A program made the translations under genes and the position numbers. DNA of 43,376 nt from a virus. Shown here one piece after another: positions 20,750 through 29,754 of this stretch; the stretch's first letter is position 1; each line of letters begins with the position of its first letter. The stretch is from positions 1 through 43,376 of IMG/VR virus record IMGVR_UViG_3300029309_000086. The stretch is one strand, 5' to 3'. The notes under the pieces were generated by a model. It saw only the letters and a program-made list of their open reading frames with translations. It was not told the DNA's origin and did no database searches.

Positions 20750-21256
20750 ATGGCTACACGTAAAATTAAATTAACTGGTATTGCCGAATGGGCAAAAGTA
20801 TTTGAAACCAACCGTGATATGGAAGGTTTTGATGGAGTATACAGAGACCATGATGGTGCTTGCACTATTGATCTTATCATGGATGATGATAACTTAGATA
20901 TTCTAAAATCTTCACGTTCAATGAAGAAGGGTACACCAGACCCAGAGGGACGTGGAACTAAAGTAAAGTTTATACGTAAATTTAACACAGGAAAGGATTG
21001 GGACAGTGGCGCACCTATTGTTCAAAAGTCTGATGGTTCTACTTGGGATATCAGTTCTGACGGCACCATTGGTAATGGGTCTACTGTAGAAGTAGAGCTA
21101 TCCGTTTACGACACAAGCCGACCTAATATAGTCGGCACTAGACTTGACAAGGTCAAAGTTATTGACCATGTTGTTTATGTATCAGATACTGCAGGGGATG
21201 AAGCTTCGCCACCACCTGTAGCTCAAGAAGAAAAACAAAGCGAAGTGTTGTTTTAA
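20750..21256 (+). CDS. Single-stranded DNA-binding protein (gp2.5-like)
   Basis: 168 residues, GGAGG ribosome site. OB-fold-like N-terminus (KIKLTGIAEWAKVFETN, YDTSRPNIVGTRLDKVKVID) and an acidic, Pro-rich C-terminal tail ending SEVLF; terminal acidic residues plus Phe are typical of SSBs that contact polymerase and helicase. It lies directly after the polymerase and before a terminator. The assignment rests on tail, size and context more than on strong sequence motifs. Confidence 0.8.
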   Translation: MATRKIKLTGIAEWAKVFETNRDMEGFDGVYRDHDGACTIDLIMDDDNLDILKSSRSMKKGTPDPEGRGTKVKFIRKFNTGKDWDSGAPIVQKSDGSTWDISSDGTIGNGSTVEVELSVYDTSRPNIVGTRLDKVKVIDHVVYVSDTAGDEASPPPVAQEEKQSEVLF

Positions 21257-21274
21257 CCTCCTCCAAAACAACTA

Positions 21275-21299
21275 GGCTCCCTTCGGGGAGCCACCTTTT
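21275..21299 (+). terminator. Hairpin with UUCG tetraloop after ssb
   Basis: GGCTCCC-TTCG-GGGAGCC (21275-21292), a perfect 7-bp stem with the stable C(UUCG)G loop, followed by ACCTTTTA. The short U-run suggests partial termination or 3'-end protection, letting some transcription pass into the exonuclease gene. Confidence 0.75.
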
Positions 21300-21310
21300 A
21301 AGGATAAAGA

Positions 21311-22087
21311 ATGAAAAATGTAATAGAAAATATGTCTAACCAAGAGTACCATATGCGAGATGGTATATCTTCTAGTGCGGTGAAAGCTGTCTTTAAGAAA
21401 TCACTTGCACATTGGAAAGGTGAGAAACGTAATGCAAACAATCCTGCATTTGCGATGGGAAGTGCAGTACATGCCAACCTGTTAGAAAAAGAACGCAACC
21501 TAGTTGTAAAAGGTCCGAAGACTAAATCTAGTGTCGCATTTAAAAACCTAAAGGCAAATCTTACCGAAGATCAAATACTTCTAACAGAAGTAGAATATAA
21601 CGTAGCTAACTGCATAACCAAAGGTGCGCTAGGTAATCCAGTCTGTGCGTCTTATCTCAATCATCCAGATAGATTAAACGAAGTAAGTATTTTTGCTGAA
21701 GATCCTATCTCAGGTCTAACTCTTAAAACAAGACCAGACTTGATGATTGAATCAGAGCAAACAGTTTTTGATGTCAAGACAACACAAGATGCCAGTCCTA
21801 AAGGTTTCTTAAAAGAATGTATAAAGTATGGATATTTTCTACAAGGTGCTCATTACGTTTATACCTGTAAACTAGCTGGGTATGACATAAAAAAGTTTTC
21901 TTTTATAGCTTGTGAAAAGACTGCACCATATGTTTCACATCTACATGTAATGGGTAATGAAATTATGCATTGGGGTATGAAGCATCTACATAAAACTTTA
22001 GCTATTATTGCAAAGGCAGAAAAAGAGTCTGACTATGGTACAGACTGGGGTGACTATACCGTTATGGAAAAACCTCCTTGGTTATAA
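21311..22087 (+). CDS. PD-(D/E)XK exonuclease (exodeoxyribonuclease VIII/RecE-like)
   Basis: 258 residues. Motifs: YHMRDGISSSAVK at the N-terminus, MGSAVHANLLE (His54 region), RPDLMI (Asp143), FDVKTTQDASP (Asp154, Lys156) and the helix YGYFLQGAHYV (Gln178). This is the RecE/DUF3799-like nuclease fold that digests dsDNA 5'-3' in recombination or host DNA degradation. In the replication cluster, just after the ssb terminator. A partner annealase is not seen; the phage SSB or a host protein may serve. Confidence 0.88.
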   Translation: MKNVIENMSNQEYHMRDGISSSAVKAVFKKSLAHWKGEKRNANNPAFAMGSAVHANLLEKERNLVVKGPKTKSSVAFKNLKANLTEDQILLTEVEYNVANCITKGALGNPVCASYLNHPDRLNEVSIFAEDPISGLTLKTRPDLMIESEQTVFDVKTTQDASPKGFLKECIKYGYFLQGAHYVYTCKLAGYDIKKFSFIACEKTAPYVSHLHVMGNEIMHWGMKHLHKTLAIIAKAEKESDYGTDWGDYTVMEKPPWL

Positions 22088-22093
22088 TTAGTT

Positions 22094-22435
22094 ATGTCAA
22101 GAGCAGCTAAAGCAAAAGGTAGAACTGGACAGAATGAAATCAGAGATAAACTTTTAGAAGCATTTCCAGAGTTTGAAGAAGATGATATTAAGTCTACGAC
22201 CATGGGAGATACAGGAGAAGATATTCAACTATCTCCTGCAGCCAGAAAAAAGCTACCAATAACTATCGAAGTTAAACGTAGAAAGTCTGGTATGAAAACC
22301 GCCTATGATTATATGGAGCAAGCTAGTAAGCATGGGAAAGGTGAACCAGTAGTGTTCTTTCGAGCCGACAGAAAGTCCTGGATAACAATGATAAGTCTTG
22401 AGCACTACATAGACTTATTAAAAAATTGGAAGTAA
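22094..22435 (+). CDS. PD-(D/E)XK endonuclease, Holliday-junction-resolvase-like
   Basis: 113 residues. Glu15 (GQNEIRDKLLE), GEDIQLSP (Asp43) and TIEVKRRKS (Glu59, Lys61) give the E...D...E-x-K set of archaeal HJC/VSR-like nucleases. Basic N-terminus (MSRAAKAKGRTGQ). Probably cuts branched DNA before packaging, the role T7 gp3 plays. The ATG at 22094 has no clear SD, so it may depend on coupling to the exonuclease seven bases upstream. Confidence 0.78.
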   Translation: MSRAAKAKGRTGQNEIRDKLLEAFPEFEEDDIKSTTMGDTGEDIQLSPAARKKLPITIEVKRRKSGMKTAYDYMEQASKHGKGEPVVFFRADRKSWITMISLEHYIDLLKNWK

Positions 22436-22436
22436 T

Positions 22437-22676
22437 ATGAAGGTAAAAGTATGGGGCGTTATGGAAGGTCCAATAGCTGTAGAAGATGTAGAAGATAATG
22501 ACGTTCCAATAGGATCTAATTATTTTCTTGTCTGTAAATCAGAGATAGATGGTGTTATGGGTGAAGATAATTTTTGGTTTGATGATTTTGATTCTGCATA
22601 CGAATGGAAAAAATACTTTATGAAAAGTATTGAACCATTAGTTGTTGACATGCCAGATGATTCTGAATATAACTAG
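22437..22676 (+). CDS. Small acidic protein
   Basis: 79 residues, MKVKVWGVMEGPIAVEDVED; acidic with a Phe/Trp-rich stretch (DNFWFDDFDSAYEWKKYF). DNA-mimic-like charge is possible but unproven. Starts two bases after the resolvase-like gene. Confidence 0.7.
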   Translation: MKVKVWGVMEGPIAVEDVEDNDVPIGSNYFLVCKSEIDGVMGEDNFWFDDFDSAYEWKKYFMKSIEPLVVDMPDDSEYN

Positions 22677-22687
22677 GGGTCTTTCCA

Positions 22688-22849
22688 ATGGAATTTGAAT
22701 TATTGTTAAGAATAAAGGTTGACCCAGATGCAAATTTTTTAGAAACGTTTGGAGATAACTCCAATACTATATTGGAACTAGTAACGGCAAGTCTATATGA
22801 TATAGACGATATTGTAATAGAGGAATGTGAGGTAAGACGTGATAAATGA
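22688..22849 (+). CDS. 53-residue acidic protein
   Basis: MEFELLLRIKVDPDANFLET, then GDNSNTILELVTASLYDIDD. Acidic, alpha/beta. Overlaps the MazG gene start by 11 bases. Weak SD. Unknown function. Confidence 0.6.
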   Translation: MEFELLLRIKVDPDANFLETFGDNSNTILELVTASLYDIDDIVIEECEVRRDK

Positions 22850-23195
22850 AACTGATATAGAAGCTTTTAAATATTATAACTCTCAGGATATGGATGATTA
22901 TCAAAAGAATGCTGCTGAAACTGCTATCTACAGCAGTAAACATGCTGTTATTTATCCTGCACTTGGGTTAGCTGCAGAAGCAGGTGAAGTTGCAAACAAA
23001 GTGAAAAAGATCTTACGTGATGGTGACTTTGATCGTAAAGCTATAGCTGATGAGATTGGAGATTGTCTGTGGTACATTGCCGCATTGTGTAGAGATCTAA
23101 ATGTTAGTATGAATGATGTAGCTAAAACTAATCTTCATAAGCTACAAGATAGACAAAAACGTGGTGTAATATCTGGATCAGGAGACAACAGATGA
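22839..23195 (+). CDS. mazG: MazG-family nucleotide pyrophosphohydrolase
   Basis: 118 residues with a GTG start. MazG features: YPALGLAAEAGEVANKVKKI (E-x-x-E metal motif, about 45-64) and IADEIGDCLWYIAALCRDLN (E-x-x-D). The C-terminal ...NLHKLQDRQKRGV...GSGD is typical of phage MazG. It hydrolyses (d)NTPs and has been proposed to lower ppGpp or remove modified dNTPs. It sits between nucleases and the reductase and overlaps nrdJ by ATGA. Confidence 0.9.
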   Translation: MINETDIEAFKYYNSQDMDDYQKNAAETAIYSSKHAVIYPALGLAAEAGEVANKVKKILRDGDFDRKAIADEIGDCLWYIAALCRDLNVSMNDVAKTNLHKLQDRQKRGVISGSGDNR

Positions 23196-25093
23196 ATAAC
23201 TATTTACCAACCGATTACCAAGCCTTTATACACACCTCAAGATATGCTCGTTGGCTTGAGAATGAAGGAAGACGTGAGTCTTGGTCAGAAACAGTAGACC
23301 GTTACATGGGTAACGTTGTGGGCTACGACATAGACCATGACACTTATAATGAAATAAGAGCTTCCATACTGGCATTAGAAGTTATGCCTTCGATGCGAGC
23401 CATGATGACTGCAGGTCCAGCTTTAGAAAGAGATAATACGGCAGGGTATAACTGTAGTTATTTACCCGTAGATGATCCAAAGTCCTTTGATGAGGCTATG
23501 TTTATTCTGCTCTGTGGTACTGGTGTCGGCTTCAGTGTCGAACGTCAGTTCATCTCTAAGCTCCCAGAGGTTCCAGAACTCTTCGAGAGTGATACTACCA
23601 TTGTGGTAAAGGACAGTAAGGAAGGCTGGGCTAAGGCGTTTAGACAATTGCTAGCTCTTCTTTGGGCAGGTGAGATCTCCAAGTGGGATGTCTCTAAAGT
23701 TCGTCCTGCAGGTGCAAGACTTAAAACCTTTGGTGGTAGAGCATCTGGCCCTGCACCACTGGTTGACTTATTCAACTTTGCGGTAAATATATTTAAGGAG
23801 GCACAAGGACGTAGGCTATCATCAATTGAGTGTCACGATTTGATGTGTAAGATTGGTGAGGTTGTAGTAGTAGGTGGTGTTCGAAGATCTGCAATGATAA
23901 GTTTATCTAATTTGTCAGATGACAGAATGCGTCATGCTAAGTCAGGTAACTGGTGGGACAACAATCCACAAAGAGCTTTAGCAAACAACTCTGTTTCTTA
24001 TACAGAGAAACCAGATAGTATATCATTCATGCGAGAGTGGTTAGCACTAGTAGAATCAGGAAGTGGAGAACGAGGTGTATTTAATAGAGAAGCATCTAAA
24101 AAACAAGCTGCAAAAAATAATAGACGTGATCCTGACTTTGAGTTTGGCACCAATCCGTGCAGTGAGATTATTCTTAGACCTTATCAATTCTGTAATCTTA
24201 CAGAGGTTGTTGTACGAGCCACTGACACGATTGAAGACTTGGAGCGAAAGGTCAGATGTGCCACAATACTTGGGACGATCCAAAGCACATTCACAAAGTT
24301 CCCATATCTGCGAAAGGTGTGGCAGCGAAATACCGAAGAAGAGCGACTGCTCGGTGTGTCTCTCACAGGGATAATGGATAACCAACTACTTACAATTAAA
24401 AACAAAGGATTGGAGAGTACTCTTGAACATTTACGAGAAGTTGCTATTTCTACTAATACTGATTGGGCTAACCGCCTTGGCATTACACCAAGCGCAGCAA
24501 TTACGTGTGTCAAACCATCAGGAACAGTATCACAATTGGTTGACTCTGCCTCTGGAATCCACGCACGTCACTCACATCATTACATTAGAACCGTTAGAGG
24601 AGATAACAAAGATCCACTTACGCAGTTTATGAAAGATCAAGGCATCCCTAATGAAGCTGACTTCATGAAGCCAGATCAAACAACTGTGTTTTCATTTCCA
24701 GTTAAAGCTCCTCAAGGAGCAATAGTCACTGACAATGTCTCAGCTATCCAACAATTAAAAACTTGGTTAGTCTATCAAAGACATTGGTGTGAACATAAAC
24801 CTAGTGTAACAATTAACGTAAGAAAGGATGAATGGTTTGAAGTAGGTGCATTTGTTTACGAGCATTTTGATGAAATGTCTGGAGTAAGTTTCTTACCTTA
24901 CAACGAACATACTTATCAGCAAGCTCCATATCAGAGTTGCACAAAAGACGATTATAAAAAATTATCTAAAGTTATGCCTAAAAGTATTGACTGGGCAAAG
25001 CTTTCAGAGTATGAAAAAGAAGACACTACTGCTAGCAGTCAAACTTTTGCTTGTACTGGTGACGTTTGTGAAATCGTAGATATAGGAGCATAG
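23192..25093 (+). CDS. nrdJ: Class II (adenosylcobalamin-dependent) ribonucleotide reductase
   Basis: 633 residues, monomeric NrdJ type. Cys88 (GYNCSYLP) and Cys334 (FCNLTE) are the redox pair, Cys323 (TNPCSEI) the thiyl radical, with Asn321 and Glu325. C-terminal shuttle pair Cys621/Cys626 (CTGDVCE). The spacings 323-334 and 621-626 equal those of the Lactobacillus leichmannii enzyme (408-419, 731-736). It reduces ribonucleotides to deoxyribonucleotides and needs host B12. ATGA overlap with mazG; supplies dNTPs for replication. Confidence 0.96.
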   Translation: MNNYLPTDYQAFIHTSRYARWLENEGRRESWSETVDRYMGNVVGYDIDHDTYNEIRASILALEVMPSMRAMMTAGPALERDNTAGYNCSYLPVDDPKSFDEAMFILLCGTGVGFSVERQFISKLPEVPELFESDTTIVVKDSKEGWAKAFRQLLALLWAGEISKWDVSKVRPAGARLKTFGGRASGPAPLVDLFNFAVNIFKEAQGRRLSSIECHDLMCKIGEVVVVGGVRRSAMISLSNLSDDRMRHAKSGNWWDNNPQRALANNSVSYTEKPDSISFMREWLALVESGSGERGVFNREASKKQAAKNNRRDPDFEFGTNPCSEIILRPYQFCNLTEVVVRATDTIEDLERKVRCATILGTIQSTFTKFPYLRKVWQRNTEEERLLGVSLTGIMDNQLLTIKNKGLESTLEHLREVAISTNTDWANRLGITPSAAITCVKPSGTVSQLVDSASGIHARHSHHYIRTVRGDNKDPLTQFMKDQGIPNEADFMKPDQTTVFSFPVKAPQGAIVTDNVSAIQQLKTWLVYQRHWCEHKPSVTINVRKDEWFEVGAFVYEHFDEMSGVSFLPYNEHTYQQAPYQSCTKDDYKKLSKVMPKSIDWAKLSEYEKEDTTASSQTFACTGDVCEIVDIGA

Positions 25094-25094
25094 T

Positions 25095-25541
25095 ATGCAA
25101 GTTCACGTTAGACCTTTTAGAAAAGATATTTATGATCTGGTAGACGAACCCTCAAAGAAAACTTTATCAGATTATTTAATATCAAAAGGCCATACCATAG
25201 TTAAGGACAAAGAAACTTTTGATGCTGATATAGTTTCTACAAAAAATGGGTTTACCTATTTTAATGAAGTAGAAGTTAAATCATCTTGGAAGGATGAGTG
25301 GCCTGAGCATTGGTCTGAAATTAGAATCCCAGGAAGAAAAAGGAGACTTGTTGAAAAATATAAAGATCAAAACGGAGTGTTAAACTTTTACGTCTTAAAT
25401 AAATTTATGGACAAAGCATGGCGTATAAAAGATACTCTCATGACAGATGACACACTCAAGGTTGCTGTTGGTAGGAGAATCCCAAAGGGTGAAACATTCT
25501 TTCACATTCCATATCAAGAAGCGGAGTTGATAAACTTATGA
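25095..25541 (+). CDS. Putative PD-(D/E)XK nuclease-like protein
   Basis: 148 residues. FDADIVSTKNGFTYFNEVEVKSSW (Asp45, Glu58/Glu60, Lys62) fits a D...E-x-K nuclease core, and IRIPGRKRRLVEKY follows. I recall similar genes after nrdJ in other marine phages. Could be a restriction-like nuclease or inactive relative. One base separates it from nrdJ; ATGA overlap with the next. Confidence 0.65.
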   Translation: MQVHVRPFRKDIYDLVDEPSKKTLSDYLISKGHTIVKDKETFDADIVSTKNGFTYFNEVEVKSSWKDEWPEHWSEIRIPGRKRRLVEKYKDQNGVLNFYVLNKFMDKAWRIKDTLMTDDTLKVAVGRRIPKGETFFHIPYQEAELINL

Positions 25542-25852
25542 TAAATCTAGATGATGCAATAGCAGAGTTAGGACGTACTGAAGATACTATAACTATAACT
25601 GACGATAGTCCTACAACACTTACTATGGGTAATGACTATGATCCAGTAAGTAAGCCTCAACACTACGGTCAAGGAACAATAGAGTGTATTAAATACATAG
25701 AAGACTTCTTGACAGATGAGGAGCTAACAGGTTACTATAGAGGTAATATTGCAAAGTATCTTCATCGTTGGAGATATAAAAATGGTGTACAAGATTTGGA
25801 GAAAGCACAATGGTATCTAAGCGCACTAGTCCAACTACAAAAGCGAAAGTAG
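25538..25852 (+). CDS. DUF3310 / T7 gp1.7-like protein
   Basis: 104 residues. The domain DPVSKPQHYGQGTIECIKYI through YYRGNIAKYLHRWRYKNGVQ and DLEKAQWYLSALVQLQ is DUF3310, the core of T7 gp1.7, a dTMP/dGMP kinase. Catalytic status of this short form is uncertain. Likely aids dNTP supply together with ThyX and NrdJ. ATGA overlap before it, 43-base overlap after it. Confidence 0.88.
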   Translation: MINLDDAIAELGRTEDTITITDDSPTTLTMGNDYDPVSKPQHYGQGTIECIKYIEDFLTDEELTGYYRGNIAKYLHRWRYKNGVQDLEKAQWYLSALVQLQKRK

Positions 25853-26016
25853 CCAAGCCGTTTAATCAAGGCTACAGAGGTTTCTTAGTAGGAAACCTAA
25901 CTAATCCCTATGCTCAAAATACAAAAGATTATAGGGACTGGGAGTTTGGCTTTAACAAAGCCTACTTCAAAAACAAGGAGCAAGTACTTGACAAAGAGTC
26001 TCGAAGAAGAAGCTAA
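25810..26016 (+). CDS. Ribosome modulation factor-like small protein
   Basis: 68 residues; ATG at 25810 behind GGAG, inside the end of the DUF3310 gene. FNQGYRGFLVGNLTNPYAQN then YRDWEFGFNKAYF follows the RMF-like pattern A/N-x-GY-x-AF/GF-x-x-G...NPY...W-x-x-GF-x-x-A. RMF dimerises and silences ribosomes in starved bacteria. A phage homologue might bind ribosomes or simply share the fold; inference. Confidence 0.6.
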   Translation: MVSKRTSPTTKAKVAKPFNQGYRGFLVGNLTNPYAQNTKDYRDWEFGFNKAYFKNKEQVLDKESRRRS

Positions 26017-26194
26017 AAAGTTTGCTCGAAAGAAACATAAACCTGCTAGCGTAAAAGAGTTGACACCTCGGATATATCTAGCAGGTCAAGCTATGGGTGG
26101 TTTTATTGCAGCAGGTAGACAGACTTGGAGAATGCAAGAAATTAAAAAAGCATCGTTTGATTGGGCAGATTATATGTTAGAGGATGATACATAA
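25988..26194 (+). CDS. Small hypothetical, last gene of plus operon
   Basis: The ORF is open further upstream, but AGGAG precedes a TTG at 25988, giving 68 residues (MTKSLEEEAKKFARKKHKPA), and longer versions would overlap the RMF-like gene heavily. It is basic N-terminally, with RIYLAGQAMGGFIAAGRQTW in the middle and an acidic end. It is followed immediately by the terminator. Unknown. Confidence 0.55.
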   Translation: MTKSLEEEAKKFARKKHKPASVKELTPRIYLAGQAMGGFIAAGRQTWRMQEIKKASFDWADYMLEDDT

Positions 26195-26195
26195 A

Positions 26196-26225
26196 AAGAG
26201 GGGGCATAAAGCCCCCTTTTGTTTT
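26196..26225. terminator. Bidirectional terminator between convergent operons
   Basis: AAGAGGGGGC-ATAAA-GCCCCCTTTT: a six-pair GC stem extended by A-T pairs, with A-run on one side and T-run on the other, so it can stop transcription from both directions. Confidence 0.9.
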
Positions 26226-29200
26226 AGTCGTAGATTAAATCTAAATTGTCTATTAGGTAAAGTAAGTATTTCATCTTAACTTCACCACCCTCCATATTTT
26301 TTAAGTCAGTAATCTCACCCTCATATCCTACCGCTTTCATTGCCTGTTTAACATGATCTTTCTTTGCTTTTAAAAGTTTATCTTCTAGCAGCATTATTTC
26401 ATCACTTTTTTTGCTACTAGACATAAGTATTTCTTTTGCTAATCTTTTTACTTTCTTTTTAACTAAACCAAACCTTTCTTTTCTACTACCTAAATCTAAC
26501 TCTAAGTAGCCATTCTCAATCTCTTTAGCTGCTTCTATATTAAATATTTCCTGCACTAGGTCATCTAGTCTGTTTCTTAGTTCAGGCTCGCCTTTAAAAT
26601 CCATAGCTTGCCAAGCTTGCAACCCAACAGAACCTGCCAGTCTTTCAGAAGGAGATGGCCCTCTGTCACCTCTGGCTCCACCTGCAACACGACCAAAATC
26701 ATAATTAACTTTATCTCTAGTTGCTATCATACGTTCAGGTCTATTATCAGGTATGCCGATCATTCCAGGAATATCTTCTACATACTTAAATATTCTATTT
26801 AGTTCTTCATTACCTTGTCTTCTATCAGGTGTTACAAAGTCTCCTGTAATAAGAGATGCAACTTCGTTTGCAGGTTCTAAAAACCTCAACCCTCCAGATG
26901 CAATTCTAGACATTGCAGCAGCAGCTAGGTCAAGACTTTCCCAACCTCTGTCTGTCATGGTAGTGCCTTCCCCTATCATAGCTAAAGCATAATCTTTCAT
27001 TGTAGTGTATGCTTCACCAGTTCCCCTAAATGTTTGACCAATAAATAATTCAAAAGCTTGTTCTGATAATTTTACAGGTATTTCTCCGTCAACTCTGTGA
27101 TGCGCCCACATCTGAGCAACCATTCTTGTATAGTTTTGAGGTGCATCGTATGTATAATCTCTACGAGATCCATCAGGAAGAAACTCAAAGTTCCAAGTTT
27201 CTCCATTTCTAACTCTTTCTTCAGCTTTTTCTAACTCTGATTTTGAACCATTAATACCTGGTGCTATTCTCAATGCTCCTAGTCCAACTAAAGCCTTTAT
27301 TGTTAATTCATGCATTTCTTCATCATAGAATACATCTTTTACATCTTGTTTACTTCTTGCACCTTTCATAGTACCTGCAAAATGCTTAATAGCATTAAAG
27401 CCACTATAATCACCTGCCATAGCCGTAACTGTGTTAAAGAATCTCCCAAATGGAATTAAGAAACCACCTCCTGCAGAGTTTGAAAACCTTTCAACATTTT
27501 TTGCTACTTGTAAAAATACTCCGTCACCTTTTTTACCTAACCAAGAAAAAGAATAAGTTTCTTTTTTAGCTCTAGTAATAGCAGGTTCTTGTACTTTTTC
27601 TAAAAACTCAGCACTATACATTTTTGTAAATGCATCATCTCTTTCCATAAACTCGTTAAAACTTTGACCATAAACCTTTCTTATGTTTTGATCCATAGCA
27701 CTCATAAACGAAATCATTTTAGTGACTTCGTCCTGTAGTTTTACACCTGCCATCGCCTGAATAGTGCTTACAGCTTTTTCACTAGCTTTATTTATTTTTG
27801 AATTAGGGTCAAGATTATTTCTTGCTAACAAGTCTTTAGTTTCTACACCACCAGATATTTCAGATAAAAGATCTTCACCAACTTCAGGTTTAAACTCTAA
27901 AAATTTCATACCCTGATCAGCAGTGGCATTAAAATCAAGTACGTTATATCCACGTCTTGCAGCACCCAGTATTGTACCCATACCTTTTTTGTAGTTAAAA
28001 GGTAATGTCACAGCCCCTAACACTACATCCGATATACTATTTAAACTTGTAGTATAAGCCCAACCTTTTATGTTAAGTCCTGTTGTGCTTGGGTGAGATG
28101 TTAGCAATCGTTTCCATACTGACTGTATGTATCTAACTCTATCGCCTGTACTTGCTATTGCAGCCTCTTCTTCTTTGGTAAAAGTTTTATGTAAATTGAC
28201 CATGTCATCAAGGGTCATATTATTAATATCTTTATTTAATAAATCTTGTGCAACTTTCCTATTGTTTAATATTTTACCTGCAAAACTAGAACGGCCTTTA
28301 AACCACAAAGATAAATCTTCTGCAGTTTTTATTTTACCAAGCTCTGAACTTCTTTTAATACCTAAATTCTTTTTAGCACCTGCAAGCATTTTATCTACAG
28401 TTTTTTGAGGCAGTGCTGCAATTGCATCACCAATAAAGTTTGAAACGTTATCATCTTTTCCTCTAGGTATATACACAAATCCTGACTCTGCTAAAGAAAA
28501 CATTAAACCTTTTTGTTTTAAATCTTCTGTAGGTTTACCAAACAACAATATAGATTCAAATAAATGTTCAGCCTCACTTGAGTTAGCCTTTACCTCTTTT
28601 GCAGTAAGTGCTTTATCAGCTATATTTGCATTTGCTCTAGCCTTTGTCCAAGGCAGATAGCTATCCATGTTTTTATCAAAGTCTTCAAACAATTTATTAA
28701 TTGTTTTGCCAACTCTACTCATGTCTGTTTTTGAAACAACTTCTTGGGTTATTTCTTCAGCACTTTTACCACCAAACTTAGACATAACATCTGTGTAGGT
28801 TTGAAAACCTAGAGACTTTTCAAATCCTTTTTTAGCTGCTTTTGTACCTGCAAAGATACTAGGTATTACTATCACACCTAATGCAGCCCCTACAGACTGA
28901 GGTAAACTTCTTTCGTCTTGTACACCACTACCAATTCTTAGGCCTTGATATAGTTGATCTGTACCTACAGCAACTGCCATATCAGTAGTTGTACCTGCTA
29001 TTATTTCAGGTAGTCTTTGTTTAATACCTGCATTTAAGAAACCTTTTTTAATTACCTTATCTTTGGCTTCTTTAGCTTGTTTCTTAGTCATACCCCTTTT
29101 TAAAGCTTCTTTAGCAACACCTTTTGCACTTTTTCTAAGTCCATAACCTGCAGTCTTCATAGAAGCTTTACTAAATAGACGACCAACACCAAGACCTAAA

Positions 29201-29754
29201 AGAGTAGTTGGGTCCCAAACACCTGCTTTAAAATAATCTCTTACACCATCAAGGGTTTCACCCCAAGTTACATTATCATCAAAGATGTCAGGCATCTTAT
29301 CCATAATCTCAAAGGATGCACCTAGTAATGCTCTTTGAGTATCGTCAGCTCTGGCAAACCAAGCAACATCATTACCTGTTGTAACTGTTTGACCACCTGC
29401 AAGTGATCTCATCCAGTTTTGCCACTCTTGCACTAACTCTTCATCAGAAATATCACGATCATATTTTTCATCAAAACTAAAATTGTTACGAGTCTCTTCA
29501 CTGTAGCGAGACTTCATTATTTCACGAATACCCTCTATTAGTGTTTCATTTTCTAATATGTCTCGTTCAGTTAGCTCACCCTGCTCTATAGTGTTTAGTT
29601 CTTCTATAATTGAACTAGAGCCATTATAAGCTCTTACTGGCATAGACGGTTCTGTTGGTTGACTATCAGGAGACCAATTATCATCAAAAATACTAACAGT
29701 ATTTTCTTCAGTTTTAGTAGGTTCCCAATTGTCATCAAATATTGATTCTGCCAT
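26224..29754 (-). CDS. Large internal virion-like protein, 1176 aa
   Basis: Start at ATG 29754, overlapping the upstream stop (TGATG). The N-terminus has two copies of a short motif, SIFDDNWEP and SIFDDNWSP (about 4-12, 21-29). The rest is long, largely helical, with Ala/Gly-rich segments (GLGVGRLFSKASMKTAGYGL; QSVGAALGVIVIPSIFAGT) that could cross a membrane. No enzymatic domain recognised. Size, late position and helical character resemble the ejected core proteins of podoviruses (T7 gp16-like). The repeated DDNW motif might be a docking peptide. Confidence 0.75.
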   Translation of the reverse strand: MAESIFDDNWEPTKTEENTVSIFDDNWSPDSQPTEPSMPVRAYNGSSSIIEELNTIEQGELTERDILENETLIEGIREIMKSRYSEETRNNFSFDEKYDRDISDEELVQEWQNWMRSLAGGQTVTTGNDVAWFARADDTQRALLGASFEIMDKMPDIFDDNVTWGETLDGVRDYFKAGVWDPTTLLGLGVGRLFSKASMKTAGYGLRKSAKGVAKEALKRGMTKKQAKEAKDKVIKKGFLNAGIKQRLPEIIAGTTTDMAVAVGTDQLYQGLRIGSGVQDERSLPQSVGAALGVIVIPSIFAGTKAAKKGFEKSLGFQTYTDVMSKFGGKSAEEITQEVVSKTDMSRVGKTINKLFEDFDKNMDSYLPWTKARANANIADKALTAKEVKANSSEAEHLFESILLFGKPTEDLKQKGLMFSLAESGFVYIPRGKDDNVSNFIGDAIAALPQKTVDKMLAGAKKNLGIKRSSELGKIKTAEDLSLWFKGRSSFAGKILNNRKVAQDLLNKDINNMTLDDMVNLHKTFTKEEEAAIASTGDRVRYIQSVWKRLLTSHPSTTGLNIKGWAYTTSLNSISDVVLGAVTLPFNYKKGMGTILGAARRGYNVLDFNATADQGMKFLEFKPEVGEDLLSEISGGVETKDLLARNNLDPNSKINKASEKAVSTIQAMAGVKLQDEVTKMISFMSAMDQNIRKVYGQSFNEFMERDDAFTKMYSAEFLEKVQEPAITRAKKETYSFSWLGKKGDGVFLQVAKNVERFSNSAGGGFLIPFGRFFNTVTAMAGDYSGFNAIKHFAGTMKGARSKQDVKDVFYDEEMHELTIKALVGLGALRIAPGINGSKSELEKAEERVRNGETWNFEFLPDGSRRDYTYDAPQNYTRMVAQMWAHHRVDGEIPVKLSEQAFELFIGQTFRGTGEAYTTMKDYALAMIGEGTTMTDRGWESLDLAAAAMSRIASGGLRFLEPANEVASLITGDFVTPDRRQGNEELNRIFKYVEDIPGMIGIPDNRPERMIATRDKVNYDFGRVAGGARGDRGPSPSERLAGSVGLQAWQAMDFKGEPELRNRLDDLVQEIFNIEAAKEIENGYLELDLGSRKERFGLVKKKVKRLAKEILMSSSKKSDEIMLLEDKLLKAKKDHVKQAMKAVGYEGEITDLKNMEGGEVKMKYLLYLIDNLDLIYD

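Noticed and set aside
24056-24513. Overlapping open frames antisense and out of frame within nrdJ
   Set aside because: The sense frame is a complete, well-conserved reductase; the other frames have no start signals or sensible composition.
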